A DNA stretch of 64,000 bases, from NCBI RefSeq assembly GCF_026015985.1, contig NZ_CP110389.1, positions 4,000,001 through 4,064,000 of the forward strand. Reading direction: 5' to 3'. Made by a program: the position numbers and the translations under genes. The notes under the pieces are model-generated. The model ran no database searches. It had not been told where the DNA came from and saw nothing but the letters and a program-made list of their open reading frames with translations. This DNA is from Rhodopseudomonas sp. P2A-2r (GTDB taxonomy: Bacteria > Pseudomonadota > Alphaproteobacteria > Rhizobiales > Xanthobacteraceae). Shown here in pieces: positions 43,821-52,644 of the stretch; positions within the stretch are counted from its first letter, which is position 1, and every line of letters begins with the position of its first letter.

Positions 43821-44597
43821 CTAGATCGCTGTGCGGATGGCGGTCGCGAAGCTGGCGATGTTGCCCTTCACCTGCTCGTCGCGGAAATACGCCGCCTGTT
43901 CGATGATGCTCAACGCCTCGGCCCGCTGCTCCGCCGACAGATAGCCGGACCAGATCTCGCGCGTGTCCTTCAGTGCCGCCGTCATCATCCGCGCATTGGC
44001 CGGTTTCATGCCCTGGGCGACCGAGATCAGCAGGCCGCGGACCATCTCGCCGGCGCCGATGCGGCTCAGTTCAAACCCCTCCATCCAGGTCGCCGTGCGC
44101 TGCTCCGGCGCGAGTTGCTCCATCTGCTGCATCAGCGCCGCGCTCTGCCGCGCCGCGATGCGGATCAGGAAATTGGTCGCCGCCGCGTACTGATCCTCGT
44201 AGTCCATCACGTTGCGCCGGAACGCCGCTTCATCGACGGACGACTTGCTCTGCACACCGAACCACATCACCCGAATGATGGTGTAGTTGGCGGCTTCGCC
44301 CCATGTCGAGAGCCATTCAACGTCCCCAGCCGCAAACGGCGGCAGGGCCGCCAGCCGGTCGACATCGAACAGCGCCTGCCAAAGGTCGGATGCGGGCGGC
44401 GACGTGTAGTCCGGCCGCCTTCCCGCTTTCTCCACGCGCTCAAGATAGGCCTGAAGGGCCTCCGCGGACTTTTTCGCAGCAGCGGCAACGGCCGGGCCTT
44501 GCTGCGTGCTGTCAGGGCGCGCGGCGGCGACGGGTCGGGCCTCGGCGACGGCTGCGCCGCCCAGCAGCAATGCTGCCATCACGATCAAACGTATCAT
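43821..44597 (-). CDS. Exported protein of unknown function, paralogue 1
   Basis: 258 residues from ATG 44597, with GGAGG 8 bases upstream. Signal peptide LIVMAALLLGGAAVAEARPV. I do not recognise the family. The mature protein is helical: YLERVEKAGRRPDYTSPPAS, DVDRLAALPPFAAGDVEWLS, then NFLIRIAARQSAALMQQMEQ, GEMVRGLLISVAQGMKPANA and REIWSGYLSAEQRAEALSII. It is clearly paralogous to the gene at 44816-45568 (shared GRRPDY-T-S, D-DRLAALP, QGMKP-NA). Together with the moaC fragment between them this points to a tandem segmental duplication. Probably periplasmic. Confidence 0.75.
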   Translation of the reverse strand: MIRLIVMAALLLGGAAVAEARPVAAARPDSTQQGPAVAAAAKKSAEALQAYLERVEKAGRRPDYTSPPASDLWQALFDVDRLAALPPFAAGDVEWLSTWGEAANYTIIRVMWFGVQSKSSVDEAAFRRNVMDYEDQYAAATNFLIRIAARQSAALMQQMEQLAPEQRTATWMEGFELSRIGAGEMVRGLLISVAQGMKPANARMMTAALKDTREIWSGYLSAEQRAEALSIIEQAAYFRDEQVKGNIASFATAIRTAI

Positions 44598-44658
44598 CAC
44601 ATCCTCCGACTTCGGCGACGTTGTCAGTCTGTCTCCGGCATCGGGGGCGCGCCTCCTT

Positions 44659-44790
44659 ATGAAAGCGCTTACCGCGGTGTCGGTGGCGTGCCTGACCATC
44701 TACGACATGATCAAGGCGGTGGGGCGCGGCGTGCGCATCGAGGCTATAATCCACCTCATCGAGAAGAAGGGCGACACAATCGCCGACTGA
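44659..44790 (+). pseudogene. moaC 3' fragment (duplicated)
   Basis: Forty-three codons reading [20 protein letters not shown] and [20 protein letters not shown], matching the C-terminal part of MoaC encoded at about 43590-43746. Relative to moaC it has one inserted codon and a 27-base deletion bounded by GGC triplets, then its own TGA. It lacks the N-terminal two thirds, including the PLCHPL segment, and cannot be a functional MoaC. It sits between the starts of the two paralogous exported-protein genes on the other strand. Confidence 0.85.
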
Positions 44791-44815
44791 GCCTGCGTCG
44801 CTCGAACCGGCGCGC

Positions 44816-45568
44816 TCACTTTTCCGTCGCGAACGCCGTGAGCAGAACCGCGGCGCTGTCTGTGACTTCCTTGTCACCGACACGCTTCACGATTTCCTTC
44901 AGCAGCCGCATCACCTTGGTCCGGTCCTCGGGATACAGGCCATGGATCCAGGTCGACCGGGTATCGCCGGCGGCGGCCATCACCAGTTGCGCATTGCGGG
45001 GCTTCATGCCCTGCGCCACCGTCAGCAGCGCGCCCTCGAGAACTTCGCCGGAGCCGGAACGCACCATCCGGAATCCCTCGATGCGGGCCGGCGTCAGTTC
45101 CGTCTTCGGCAGTTCGGAGATGAACAGCGCCGCTGCATCCATCTGGCGCGCCAGCACGCGAACCATGAAGTTCATGGCGGTCGCGACCTCACCTTCGTAG
45201 GCTTCCAGATTGCGCGTCATCGTCGCTTCGTCGGGCTTCTGTCCCGGCGGCAGGCCGAACAACAGGATCTGCTTGTAACCGCGGCTCGCCGCGTTGCCCC
45301 AGTCCATCAGCCAGCCGATATCTTTCGCGGTCGGCTCCGGCAGTGCGGCCAGCCGGTCGGTGTCGAACACGGCGCGCAGTAGATCGGCGGCGGGCACCGA
45401 TGTGTAGTCCGGCCGTCGGCCGGCGTCGCGCAGGTTGTCGTTATAGGTCTGCAGGGCGGCGGCGGCCTGGGTGGCCCTGATTGCCGCGACCTGGCCGTCG
45501 TGCGCCACTGCCGGCGTCGCCAGCGCCAGCACGGCAAACAGGGCAAACGTTCTCAACGTGCGAGTCAT
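44816..45568 (-). CDS. Exported protein of unknown function, paralogue 2
   Basis: 250 residues from ATG 45568. Signal peptide TLRTFALFAVLALATPAVAH. Paralogue of the product of 43821-44597: GRRPDYTSVPAADLLRAVFD, TDRLAALPEPTAKDIGWLMD, ATAMNFMVRVLARQMDAAAL, GEVLEGALLTVAQGMKPRNA and TWIHGLYPEDRTKVMRLLKE align along the length. Same strand, same position relative to a moaC 3' end, so it is the second half of the duplicated unit. Function unknown; divergence between the copies is considerable, so the duplication is not recent. Confidence 0.75.
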   Translation of the reverse strand: MTRTLRTFALFAVLALATPAVAHDGQVAAIRATQAAAALQTYNDNLRDAGRRPDYTSVPAADLLRAVFDTDRLAALPEPTAKDIGWLMDWGNAASRGYKQILLFGLPPGQKPDEATMTRNLEAYEGEVATAMNFMVRVLARQMDAAALFISELPKTELTPARIEGFRMVRSGSGEVLEGALLTVAQGMKPRNAQLVMAAAGDTRSTWIHGLYPEDRTKVMRLLKEIVKRVGDKEVTDSAAVLLTAFATEK

Positions 45569-45692
45569 GATGCTGTCCACGATGGAGGGAAACGCGCCCT
45601 CGGCATTGAAGGCATCGTGGACATCAGTCGGCGGACCCACGCCCGCAGTTCAACCGCATGGCGAAATGTCCGAGCTTGCTGCGGTGTGGTGG

Positions 45693-46403
45693 CTAGATGC
45701 GCGAGATCCGCCGGAAGGCGAGGCTGGTGGCGACGCCGAGCAGCGCCCAGAACAGCAGGCTGGTCAGGGTCGCAGCGACCACGAAGTTATGCAGCAGCGC
45801 ATGCGGCACGTCGCTGTGGGCCTCTGCGGCCTGCGGCGCGCCGATCAGATGCGGCAGCGCAATCAGGCCGAGGCCCAGCGCGGCCGCCCATGCTTCACGG
45901 CGAAACGTCAGCAGGCCGAGGCCGGCGGCGGTGGCGCAGGCGGTGCCGATCCACCAGGTCTGCCGCAGCGTCAGGTCGGCCACCGGCATGCCCGGCAATT
46001 CCGGCGGCAGGCCGAGGCCTGGCGCCACGGTGAACACCACGAAGCCGCCGAGGCCCCACAGCAGCCCCTCGCGCCAGTCCACCGGACGTCCGCGCAACGC
46101 GAAGATCCCGGTCAGCAGCATGCCGAAGCCGATGGCGGTGAGGATGTTGGCGCCGAAGGTGAAGGCGTTGCGCTGCAAGCCGTCGGCGGGTTCCCATGCG
46201 GCCGCGCCATGGTCATGCCCGGCAGCATGCTGATGGCCCGTCGCGGCGGGCGCCGGCGCAGGCGTCGCCTCGGCCTTGCGTTCGTAGACTTCGCTTTGCT
46301 GTATCAGCGGCGCGGTGCCGATCATTTGCGCTGCGGTGATGGCAGTGCCGACCACCAGCCCCGCCAGAGCGGCAGAAAATACGATCGACCGGAAAACCGA
46401 CAT
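45693..46403 (-). CDS. cbtA: CbtA-family cobalt transporter subunit
   Basis: Predicted inner-membrane cobalt uptake protein, 236 residues with about five helices: VFRSIVFSAALAGLVVGTAI, NILTAIGFGMLLTGIFALRG, LLWGLGGFVVFTVAPGLGLP, WWIGTACATAAGLGLLTFRR, NFVVAATLTSLLFWALLGVA. A His-rich loop GHQHAAGHDHG near residues 56-66 may bind metal. The GLGGFVVFTVAPGLGLPPEL segment is a CbtA hallmark. It follows cbtB by 5 bases. In many genomes these genes are under a cobalamin riboswitch; I do not see one here. Confidence 0.88.
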   Translation of the reverse strand: MSVFRSIVFSAALAGLVVGTAITAAQMIGTAPLIQQSEVYERKAEATPAPAPAATGHQHAAGHDHGAAAWEPADGLQRNAFTFGANILTAIGFGMLLTGIFALRGRPVDWREGLLWGLGGFVVFTVAPGLGLPPELPGMPVADLTLRQTWWIGTACATAAGLGLLTFRREAWAAALGLGLIALPHLIGAPQAAEAHSDVPHALLHNFVVAATLTSLLFWALLGVATSLAFRRISRI

Positions 46404-46408
46404 CTCAA

Positions 46409-46591
46409 TCAGTGGCAGGGAAACGCGTTGGCGTGGCGCACATCATGCGCAGCGTTGTGGATGGCACTGATGTGCGAGAAGCCGACCACGCCGACGATGA
46501 ACAGGCCGAGCACCATGGCGAGCACAGCCTGGACAACGGCACTGGCGTCGGTGGTCGCGGTGGGAAATGAGGCTGTCTGGGTCTGCTGCAT
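46409..46591 (-). CDS. cbtB: CbtB-family cobalt transporter small subunit
   Basis: 60 residues, one membrane helix (VVQAVLAMVLGLFIVGVVGF) followed by the metal-ligand-like tail SHISAIHNAAHDVRHANAFP CH with several His, the standard CbtB form. It is the partner of CbtA, which starts 5 bases later. The 55 bases upstream, up to the next gene on the same strand, are too short for a cobalamin riboswitch. Confidence 0.88.
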   Translation of the reverse strand: MQQTQTASFPTATTDASAVVQAVLAMVLGLFIVGVVGFSHISAIHNAAHDVRHANAFPCH

Positions 46592-46646
46592 GGAATCCTC
46601 GCAAAATAGACCAACAGTTTAGCCGAGTTCGGAACCGGGCGCGACC

Positions 46647-46940
46647 CTAATTTGTCATCTGCCGCGCCACGTCCCGGCTGGTGAGGTGCAGGTTTGCCCC
46701 CTGCCCGAGCATGGCGCGCTCAATCTTTGCGCGCGCCGCGGCCTGGAACGCGGCCTCATGCCGGCGGAAGAAATCCGCGCAGTCGTCCGCCGTCGCCACA
46801 CGCTTCAGCAGCGTGCGAAAGGCGCGCCGATGCACCATGCAGACGCCGTCATGGCCGTCCGGCCGGAACGCCAGTGAATCGATGTCATCGCGCCAGGCGG
46901 GCGGGCTGCGGTCACGCATGATCGAGGAGTCCGGGTCCAT
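46647..46940 (-). CDS. Hypothetical protein, DUF1488-like
   Basis: About 97 residues (ATG 46940; ATG 46919 is also possible and ATG 46970 less so, none with a clear ribosome site). The sequence DDIDSLAFRPDGHDGVCMVH, then RAFRTLLKRVATADDCADFF and AAFQAAARAKIERAMLGQG resembles the small DUF1488 proteins with a conserved alpha/beta pattern; I am not certain. No signal peptide. It precedes cbtBA on the same strand with a 55-base gap. Confidence 0.55.
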   Translation of the reverse strand: MDPDSSIMRDRSPPAWRDDIDSLAFRPDGHDGVCMVHRRAFRTLLKRVATADDCADFFRRHEAAFQAAARAKIERAMLGQGANLHLTSRDVARQMTN

Positions 46941-47195
46941 GATACCGCGACTAACGCGAGAGTGCGGCATGCGTCAAATCGACGGCTTCTCCACGTCGTC
47001 CCCGCCTGCACCGTGCCGGAAACCATGGACTGGGCACGATCCTTGCTTTCGTTTGACGCGCCGCCCGTGGCCGTTGCTTTGACGCAGCGAAGCGGGCAGC
47101 CTCAGGAACCAAGGCGCATCCTTTCCTCGGCGCAGTTGTTTCCACCCGTCATTGACGGTTCAAGAATCCGGGACAGATCCATCAGGAGCGTGACG

Positions 47196-48726
47196 ATGAA
47201 GTTGTTTTATTCCAGGTTGGCGGTTTTGCTGACGGCGGCTGCTGTCGTCGCTGTTCCCGCGGCCGCCTGGGCCGGCAAGAAGAACGACACGCTGACCTAC
47301 GTTTCGGATTCCGAGCCGGAAAACATCAGCCCCTATCACAATAACCTGCGCGAAGGCGTGATCATCGGCAGGCACGTATTTGACAACCTCATCTACCGCG
47401 ATCCGGCGACCGGCAAATATGGCCCGCAGCTGGCGACGGAATGGAGCTGGGTCGACGACACCACCCTCGACCTCACCATCCGCAAGGGCGTGGTGTTTCA
47501 CAACGGCGATCCGCTGACCGCCGACGACGTGGTGTGGACGCTGAACTATGTGGTCAGCCCGGATCTCGAAGGTCATCACCAAGCAGAACGTCGACTGGAT
47601 CAAGAGCGCCGAGAAGACCGGCGACGATCGCGTCCGCATCCATCTGGTCGGCCCGTTTCCGGCGGCCATCGAATATCTCGCCGGCCCGGTGGTGATCTAT
47701 CCGAAGGCCTATTTCGAGAAGGTTGGCATTGACGGCTTCGCCAAGGCGCCGGTCGGCTCGGGGCCCTATCGCATCACCTCGGCGGAAGCCGGCAAGACGG
47801 TGACCATGGAGAAGAACACCAAATACTGGGACGGCAGCCCGCTGGGCAAACCGTCGATCGGCAAGCTCATCTTCCGCGTGATGCCCGACGCAGAGACACG
47901 GCTCGCCGAACTGATGACCGGCGGCGTCGACTGGATCTGGCGGGTGCCTAAGGACCAGGCGCAGCAGCTCTCGGCGGTGCCCAACATCACCGTTCTCTCC
48001 GCGGAGACCATGCGCGTCGGCTTCCTGCAGTTCGACGCGGTCGGCCGCACGCCGGCGTCCGAACCGCTGAAGGACGTGCGCGTGCGCCAGGCCATTGCCT
48101 ACGCCATCGACCGCAAGAGCATGCTCGACAATCTGGTCGGCAGCGGCGGACGGGTGATGAACTCGGCCTGCTTCATCGACCAGTTCGGCTGCAGCGACAA
48201 GGGCGTGCCGGTCTACGACTACAATCCCGCCAAGGCCAAGGCGTTGCTGGCCGAAGCCGGTTACGCCCAGGGCTTCAAGACCGAACTCTACGCCTATCGC
48301 GACCGCGAACTGGCCGAAGCCATGATCGGCTATCTGCGCGCGGTCGGCATCCAGGCCAACCTCAACTTCATGAAATACGCCGCGATCCGCGAGATGAACC
48401 GCTCCGGCAAGGTGGCCATCAACTTCCAGACCTGGGGCTCGTTCTCGGTGATGGACGTCTCCGCCTTCACCGGCGTCTGGTTCAAGGGCGACGCCGATGA
48501 CATGTCGCGCGACGCGGACGTGCAGAAACTGACGAAAACGGCGGACACCACGGTGGACACCGACAAGCGCGTCAAACTCTATGCCGACGCGCTCAAGCTG
48601 ATCGCCGACAAGGAATACCTGATGCCGATGTTCTCCTATCCCGCCAACTACGCCTTCACCAGCGACCTCGTATTCACCGGCCAGCCCGACGAGCTGCCGC
48701 GGTTCTATATGGCGAAATGGAAATAG
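47196..48726 (+). pseudogene. Peptide ABC transporter substrate-binding protein, frameshifted
   Basis: Family 5 (DppA/OppA) periplasmic binding protein. ATG 47196 has AGGAG about 9 bases upstream; signal peptide RLAVLLTAAAVVAVPAAAWA. Typical segments GRHVFDNLIYRDPATGKYGP and VFHNGDPLTADDVVWTLNYV precede a frame break at 47563-47567 (after VVSPD); the rest, SKVITKQNVDWIKSAEKTGD to the end, is one frame later, so one extra base is present (ccggatctcgaag, expected ccggattcgaag or similar). Removing it gives 509 residues with normal C-terminal QAIAYAIDRKSMLDNLVGSG and FQTWGSFSVMDV. It heads the oppBCDF-like operon. Error or real mutation cannot be told here. Confidence 0.88.
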
Positions 48727-48739
48727 CGCAGCCGCAGTC

Positions 48740-48848
48740 GTAGGGTGGGCAAAGACCGCGAGCGCGCAGCGCACGCGGGCGTGCCCACCACGCCGGTGTA
48801 GCGCTCCGAACGGTGGGCACGGCGCAAGAGCGCCTTTGCCCACCCTAC
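48740..48848. repeat. GTAGGGTGGGCAAAG palindromic repeat inside the peptide operon
   Basis: Perfect 15-bp inverted arms GTAGGGTGGGCAAAG (48740-48754) and CTTTGCCCACCCTAC (48834-48848), with inner cgtgcccacca and ggtgggcacgg. It lies between the binding-protein gene and the first permease gene. The same repeat type at 57410-58569 carries the IS element. Confidence 0.8.
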
Positions 48849-48863
48849 AAATTCGAGGAGCCC

Positions 48864-49781
48864 ATGCTCAGCTTTGCCTTGCAACGGTTCGTCGTCGCCA
48901 TTTCCGTGGCGGTGACGGTCTCTGTCGTTGCCTTCCTCCTGCTCCATATGTCCGGCGATCTCGCGATGACCATCGCCGGCCCGGAAGCCTCGGCGGCGCA
49001 GGTCGAGGTGATCCGCCACCAGTTCGGGCTCGATCGCCCGATGCCGGTGCAGTATTTCGACTGGCTGTGGCGCGCCCTGCATTTCGATTTCGGCACGTCG
49101 TTTTACTTCCGTGACAGCGTCGTCTCGCTGGTCGCCGCGCGCATCCCGGTGACGCTGACCCTCGGCGCCATTTCGCTGCTGATCTCGCTCATTGTGGCGG
49201 TGCCGCTCGGCGTGCTCGCCGCAGTCTATAGCGGCACCTGGATCGACCGGCTGGCGCTAAGCTTCTCGGTGATCGGCCAGGCGGTGCCAACGTTCTGCCT
49301 CGGCCTCGGCCTGATCATCGTGTTCTCGGTCAACCTGCGCTGGCTGCCGGTGTCCGGCAATGCCAGCTGGCAAAGCTATATCCTGCCCTCGGTGGCGCTC
49401 GGCTGGTACGCGATTCCGGCGGTGATGCGGCTGTCGCGCAACGGCATGCTGGAAGTGCTGTCCGCCGACTACATCCGCACCGCCCGCGCCAAGGGCCTGG
49501 CGCCCGGCATGGTGATCTTCAAGCATGCGCTGCGCAATGCCATCATCCCCGTGGTGGCGCTGGCCGCCGTGCAGTTCGGCTTCATGCTCGGCGGCTCCAT
49601 CGTGGTCGAGGCGGTGTTCTCCATGCAGGGCCTCGGCCACCTCGCCTGGGAAGCCATTGCGCGCAACGATTTCCCGGTGGTGCAGGCGGTGGTGCTGATC
49701 CTGGCCCTGCTCTACGTGATGCTCACCTTCCTGGCGGATCTCGCCAACGCCTTTCTCGACCCAAGGATCCGGCTGGCATGA
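48864..49781 (+). CDS. Peptide ABC transporter permease 1 (OppB/DppB type)
   Basis: Inner-membrane permease of 305 residues with six helices. N-terminal FVVAISVAVTVSVVAFLLLH; GPEASAAQVEVIRHQFGLDR and FDFGTSFYFRDSVVSLVAAR are DppB hallmarks; the EAA coupling loop is RTARAKGLAPGMVIFKHALR. ATG 48864 has GAGGAG 5 bases upstream. Stop overlaps the next permease start (ATGA). Confidence 0.94.
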   Translation: MLSFALQRFVVAISVAVTVSVVAFLLLHMSGDLAMTIAGPEASAAQVEVIRHQFGLDRPMPVQYFDWLWRALHFDFGTSFYFRDSVVSLVAARIPVTLTLGAISLLISLIVAVPLGVLAAVYSGTWIDRLALSFSVIGQAVPTFCLGLGLIIVFSVNLRWLPVSGNASWQSYILPSVALGWYAIPAVMRLSRNGMLEVLSADYIRTARAKGLAPGMVIFKHALRNAIIPVVALAAVQFGFMLGGSIVVEAVFSMQGLGHLAWEAIARNDFPVVQAVVLILALLYVMLTFLADLANAFLDPRIRLA

Positions 49782-50689
49782 CCGACGTATCTGCCATCGC
49801 GAAATCCCTGCCGGCCGAAACATCGCCGCAGCGCTCGTCCACAGCCGCTTTCATGCGCCGCAGTTTCCGCCACAGCGGCTTGATGATCGGCGGCGTCATC
49901 CTGCTGGTCATCGTGGTGCTGGCGCTGGCGGCGCCGCTGATCGCGCCGCACGATCCCTATGCCCAGGATCTGGCGCGCCGCATGCGACCCCCGATCTGGA
50001 ACGCGAAAGGCACCTGGGACAACATCCTCGGCACCGACAAGCTCGGCCGCGACTATCTCAGCCGCCTGCTTTACGGCGCCCGCATTTCGCTGATGATCGG
50101 CACGCTCACCGTGCTGATCTCCGGCACCATCGGCACCCTGCTCGGCGTCTGCGCCGGCTATTTCGGCGGCAAGGTCGATGCGGTGCTGAGCTATGTGGTC
50201 ACCACGCGGCTGGCGCTGCCGGTGGTGCTGGTGGCGCTGGCCTCCGCCGCCATCGTCGGCTCGTCGCTGAACGGCGTCATCGTCGTGCTCGGCCTGCTGC
50301 TGTGGGATCGCTTTGCCGTGGTCACCCGCTCCGCCACCCAGCAGATCGCGCAATCCGATTACGTCGCCGCCGCGCGCGCCATCGGCTGCTCGACGCCGCG
50401 CATCCTGTTCTCGGAAATCCTGCCCAACATCCTCAACGCACTGATCGTCGTCGCCACGCTGGAGATGGCCCACGCCATCCTGCTCGAGGCGGCGCTGTCA
50501 TTCCTCGGCCTCGGCGTGCAGCCGCCGCTACCGTCGTGGGGACTGATGATCGCCGAGGGCAAGCAATACATGTTCTTCAGCGCCTGGGTGATCGGCGTTC
50601 CCGCTGCCGCACTGGTGCTGCTGGTGCTGGCCATCAATCTGGTCGGCGACGGGCTGCGCGACGTCACCGCGCCCGAGAACAGGAACTGA
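49778..50689 (+). CDS. Peptide ABC transporter permease 2 (OppC/DppC type)
   Basis: 303 residues, inner membrane. N-terminal cytosolic extension, first helix GLMIGGVILLVIVVLALAAP, then DPYAQDLARRMRPP, LGTDKLGRDYLSRLLYGARI (OppC signature) and the coupling loop YVAAARAIGCSTPRILFSEI. C-terminal NLVGDGLRDVTAPENRN is typical. Translationally coupled with permease 1 by a 4-base overlap; 3 bases before the first ATPase gene. Confidence 0.94.
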   Translation: MTDVSAIAKSLPAETSPQRSSTAAFMRRSFRHSGLMIGGVILLVIVVLALAAPLIAPHDPYAQDLARRMRPPIWNAKGTWDNILGTDKLGRDYLSRLLYGARISLMIGTLTVLISGTIGTLLGVCAGYFGGKVDAVLSYVVTTRLALPVVLVALASAAIVGSSLNGVIVVLGLLLWDRFAVVTRSATQQIAQSDYVAAARAIGCSTPRILFSEILPNILNALIVVATLEMAHAILLEAALSFLGLGVQPPLPSWGLMIAEGKQYMFFSAWVIGVPAAALVLLVLAINLVGDGLRDVTAPENRN

Positions 50690-50692
50690 CCG

Positions 50693-51673
50693 ATGGCCCT
50701 GCTCGAAGTCGATGACCTCATAGTCGACATTGCCACGCCCAACGGCACGCTGCACGCTGTCAGGAAAATCTCGTTCTCGGTGGAGCGCGGCGAGACGCTG
50801 GCCATTGTCGGCGAGAGCGGCTCGGGCAAATCGCTGACCTCGCTGGCGCTGATGGACCTGCTGCCGCGCCGTGCATGGCGAACGGCGGCACGCCTGCGCT
50901 TCGACGGCGTCGATCTGCTGGGGATCAAGGAGCCGCAAATGCGAAAACTGCGCGGCAACCGCATGGCGATGATCTTTCAGGAGCCGATGACCTCGCTGAA
51001 CCCGGCCTACACCATCGGCAACCAGCTGATCGAGGCGCTGCGCTGCCATGAGTCTGTCAGCGAGGCAGCCGCCCGCGACCGCGCGCTGCAACTGCTCGAC
51101 AAGGTCGGTATCGCCAATGCCGCCAATCGTCTGCGGCAGTATCCGCACCAGCTCTCCGGCGGGCTGCGGCAACGCGTGATGATCGCCATGGCGCTGATGT
51201 GCAGCCCCGACCTGATCATCGCCGACGAGCCGACCACCGCGCTCGATGTCACCATCCAGGCGCAGATCCTTCGGCTGCTGGCCGATCTCAAGACCGAGTT
51301 CGGCATGGCTATGATCCTGATCAGCCACGATCTCGGCGTCGTCGCGCGCGTCGCCGACAAGGTCGCCGTGCTCTATGCCGGCGACGTGGTCGAGAGCGGC
51401 GCGGCGCGGCCTGTCTTCAAGACGCCGTTGCATCCCTATACGCGCGGCTTGTTGAGCTGCATTCCGATCCCCGGCCGCACCGCGCCGGGCGCCCCGCTCG
51501 GCGCCATCCCCGGGCAACTGCCGAACCTGATCGGCCCGCAGCACGGCTGCGCCTTTCGCGCGCGCTGCGAATTTGCCGCGCCTGAATGCGAAGCCGACAT
51601 TCCGCTGATGCATCCGGAGCCGCAGCATGACGTGCGCTGCATTCGCCTGCCCGCGCTGGAGGCCATGGCATGA
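50693..51673 (+). CDS. Peptide ABC transporter ATPase 1 (OppD/DppD type)
   Basis: 326-residue ATPase. Walker [21 protein letters not shown] loop [20 protein letters not shown], signature [17 protein letters not shown], Walker [21 protein letters not shown], switch His [20 protein letters not shown]. The C-terminal oligopeptide-transporter extension has the iron-sulfur-type Cys cluster ([20 protein letters not shown]). It overlaps the second ATPase gene by 4 bases. Confidence 0.95.
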   Translation: MALLEVDDLIVDIATPNGTLHAVRKISFSVERGETLAIVGESGSGKSLTSLALMDLLPRRAWRTAARLRFDGVDLLGIKEPQMRKLRGNRMAMIFQEPMTSLNPAYTIGNQLIEALRCHESVSEAAARDRALQLLDKVGIANAANRLRQYPHQLSGGLRQRVMIAMALMCSPDLIIADEPTTALDVTIQAQILRLLADLKTEFGMAMILISHDLGVVARVADKVAVLYAGDVVESGAARPVFKTPLHPYTRGLLSCIPIPGRTAPGAPLGAIPGQLPNLIGPQHGCAFRARCEFAAPECEADIPLMHPEPQHDVRCIRLPALEAMA

Positions 51674-52644
51674 GCGACATCGCCCTTGAACTGCGCAACG
51701 TCACGCGCACCTTCGAAATCTCGCAGGGCGTATTTCGCCCGGCGGCGACGCTGACCGCCGTGGCCGACGTGTCGCTGCAGGTGAAGCGCGGCGAGGTCTA
51801 CGCCCTCGTCGGCGAGAGCGGCTCCGGCAAGTCGACGCTGGCCAAGCTGCTGCTCGGCCTGCTGCCGCCGACATCAGGCGAGATCCTCATCGACGGCGTA
51901 CCGATCTCGGCAGGCAACCGCGTCGCGGTGGCGCGGCGCATCCAGCCGATCTTTCAGGATCCCTATTCCTCGCTCAACCCGCGAAAATCGATCGGTCAGT
52001 TGATCGCCCTGCCACTGGTTGTGCACGGCATCGGCGACCGCGCCTCGCGCCGGGCAAAAGTCATCGAAATGCTCGACATGGTCGGACTTCCAAAACGCAT
52101 GCTCGACGCCACGCCGGGCCAATTGTCCGGCGGCCAGCGCCAGCGCGTCGCCATCGCACGCGCACTGGTGATGCGGCCGGAAGTGGTGATCTGCGACGAG
52201 CCGACCTCGGCGCTCGACGTCTCCGTGCAGGCGCAGATCCTCAACCTGCTGCTGGATCTCAAGCGCGAGTTGGGCCTCACCTACTTCTTCATCAGCCACA
52301 ACCTCGCAGTGGTCGAGCATCTCGCCGACCGCGTTGCGGTGATGTATCTCGGCCGCCTCGTCGAGCAGCGCAGCCGCGCCGGCCTGTTTGCCGCACCACG
52401 CCATCCCTATACAAGCGCGCTGCTGGAGTCGGTGCTGACACCCGATCCCGATCTCGGCGTGCCCGACACCGGAATCGGCGCGATCGCGCCCAATCCGCTG
52501 GCGGGCAATCCCGGCTGTCCGTTCACGCCGCGCTGTCCGGCCGCTATGGAGATCTGCCAGACCGCCTTCCCGCCCACGCGCGCCCTGCCGGATGGCTGGG
52601 CCGCCTGCCACCTCGTTCAACCCAAGGAACTGCAACTCTCATGA
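51670..52644 (+). CDS. Peptide ABC transporter ATPase 2 (OppF/DppF type)
   Basis: 324 residues. Walker [22 protein letters not shown] loop IFQDPYSSLNPRKSIGQLIA, signature LSGGQRQRVAIARALVMRPE, Walker B VVICDEPTSALDVSVQAQIL, switch FISHNLAVVEHLADRVAVMY, and the C-terminal Cys extension NPGCPFTPRCPAAMEICQTA. Coupled upstream to ATPase 1 and downstream to the M20 peptidase gene by ATGA overlaps. Confidence 0.95.
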   Translation: MSDIALELRNVTRTFEISQGVFRPAATLTAVADVSLQVKRGEVYALVGESGSGKSTLAKLLLGLLPPTSGEILIDGVPISAGNRVAVARRIQPIFQDPYSSLNPRKSIGQLIALPLVVHGIGDRASRRAKVIEMLDMVGLPKRMLDATPGQLSGGQRQRVAIARALVMRPEVVICDEPTSALDVSVQAQILNLLLDLKRELGLTYFFISHNLAVVEHLADRVAVMYLGRLVEQRSRAGLFAAPRHPYTSALLESVLTPDPDLGVPDTGIGAIAPNPLAGNPGCPFTPRCPAAMEICQTAFPPTRALPDGWAACHLVQPKELQLS

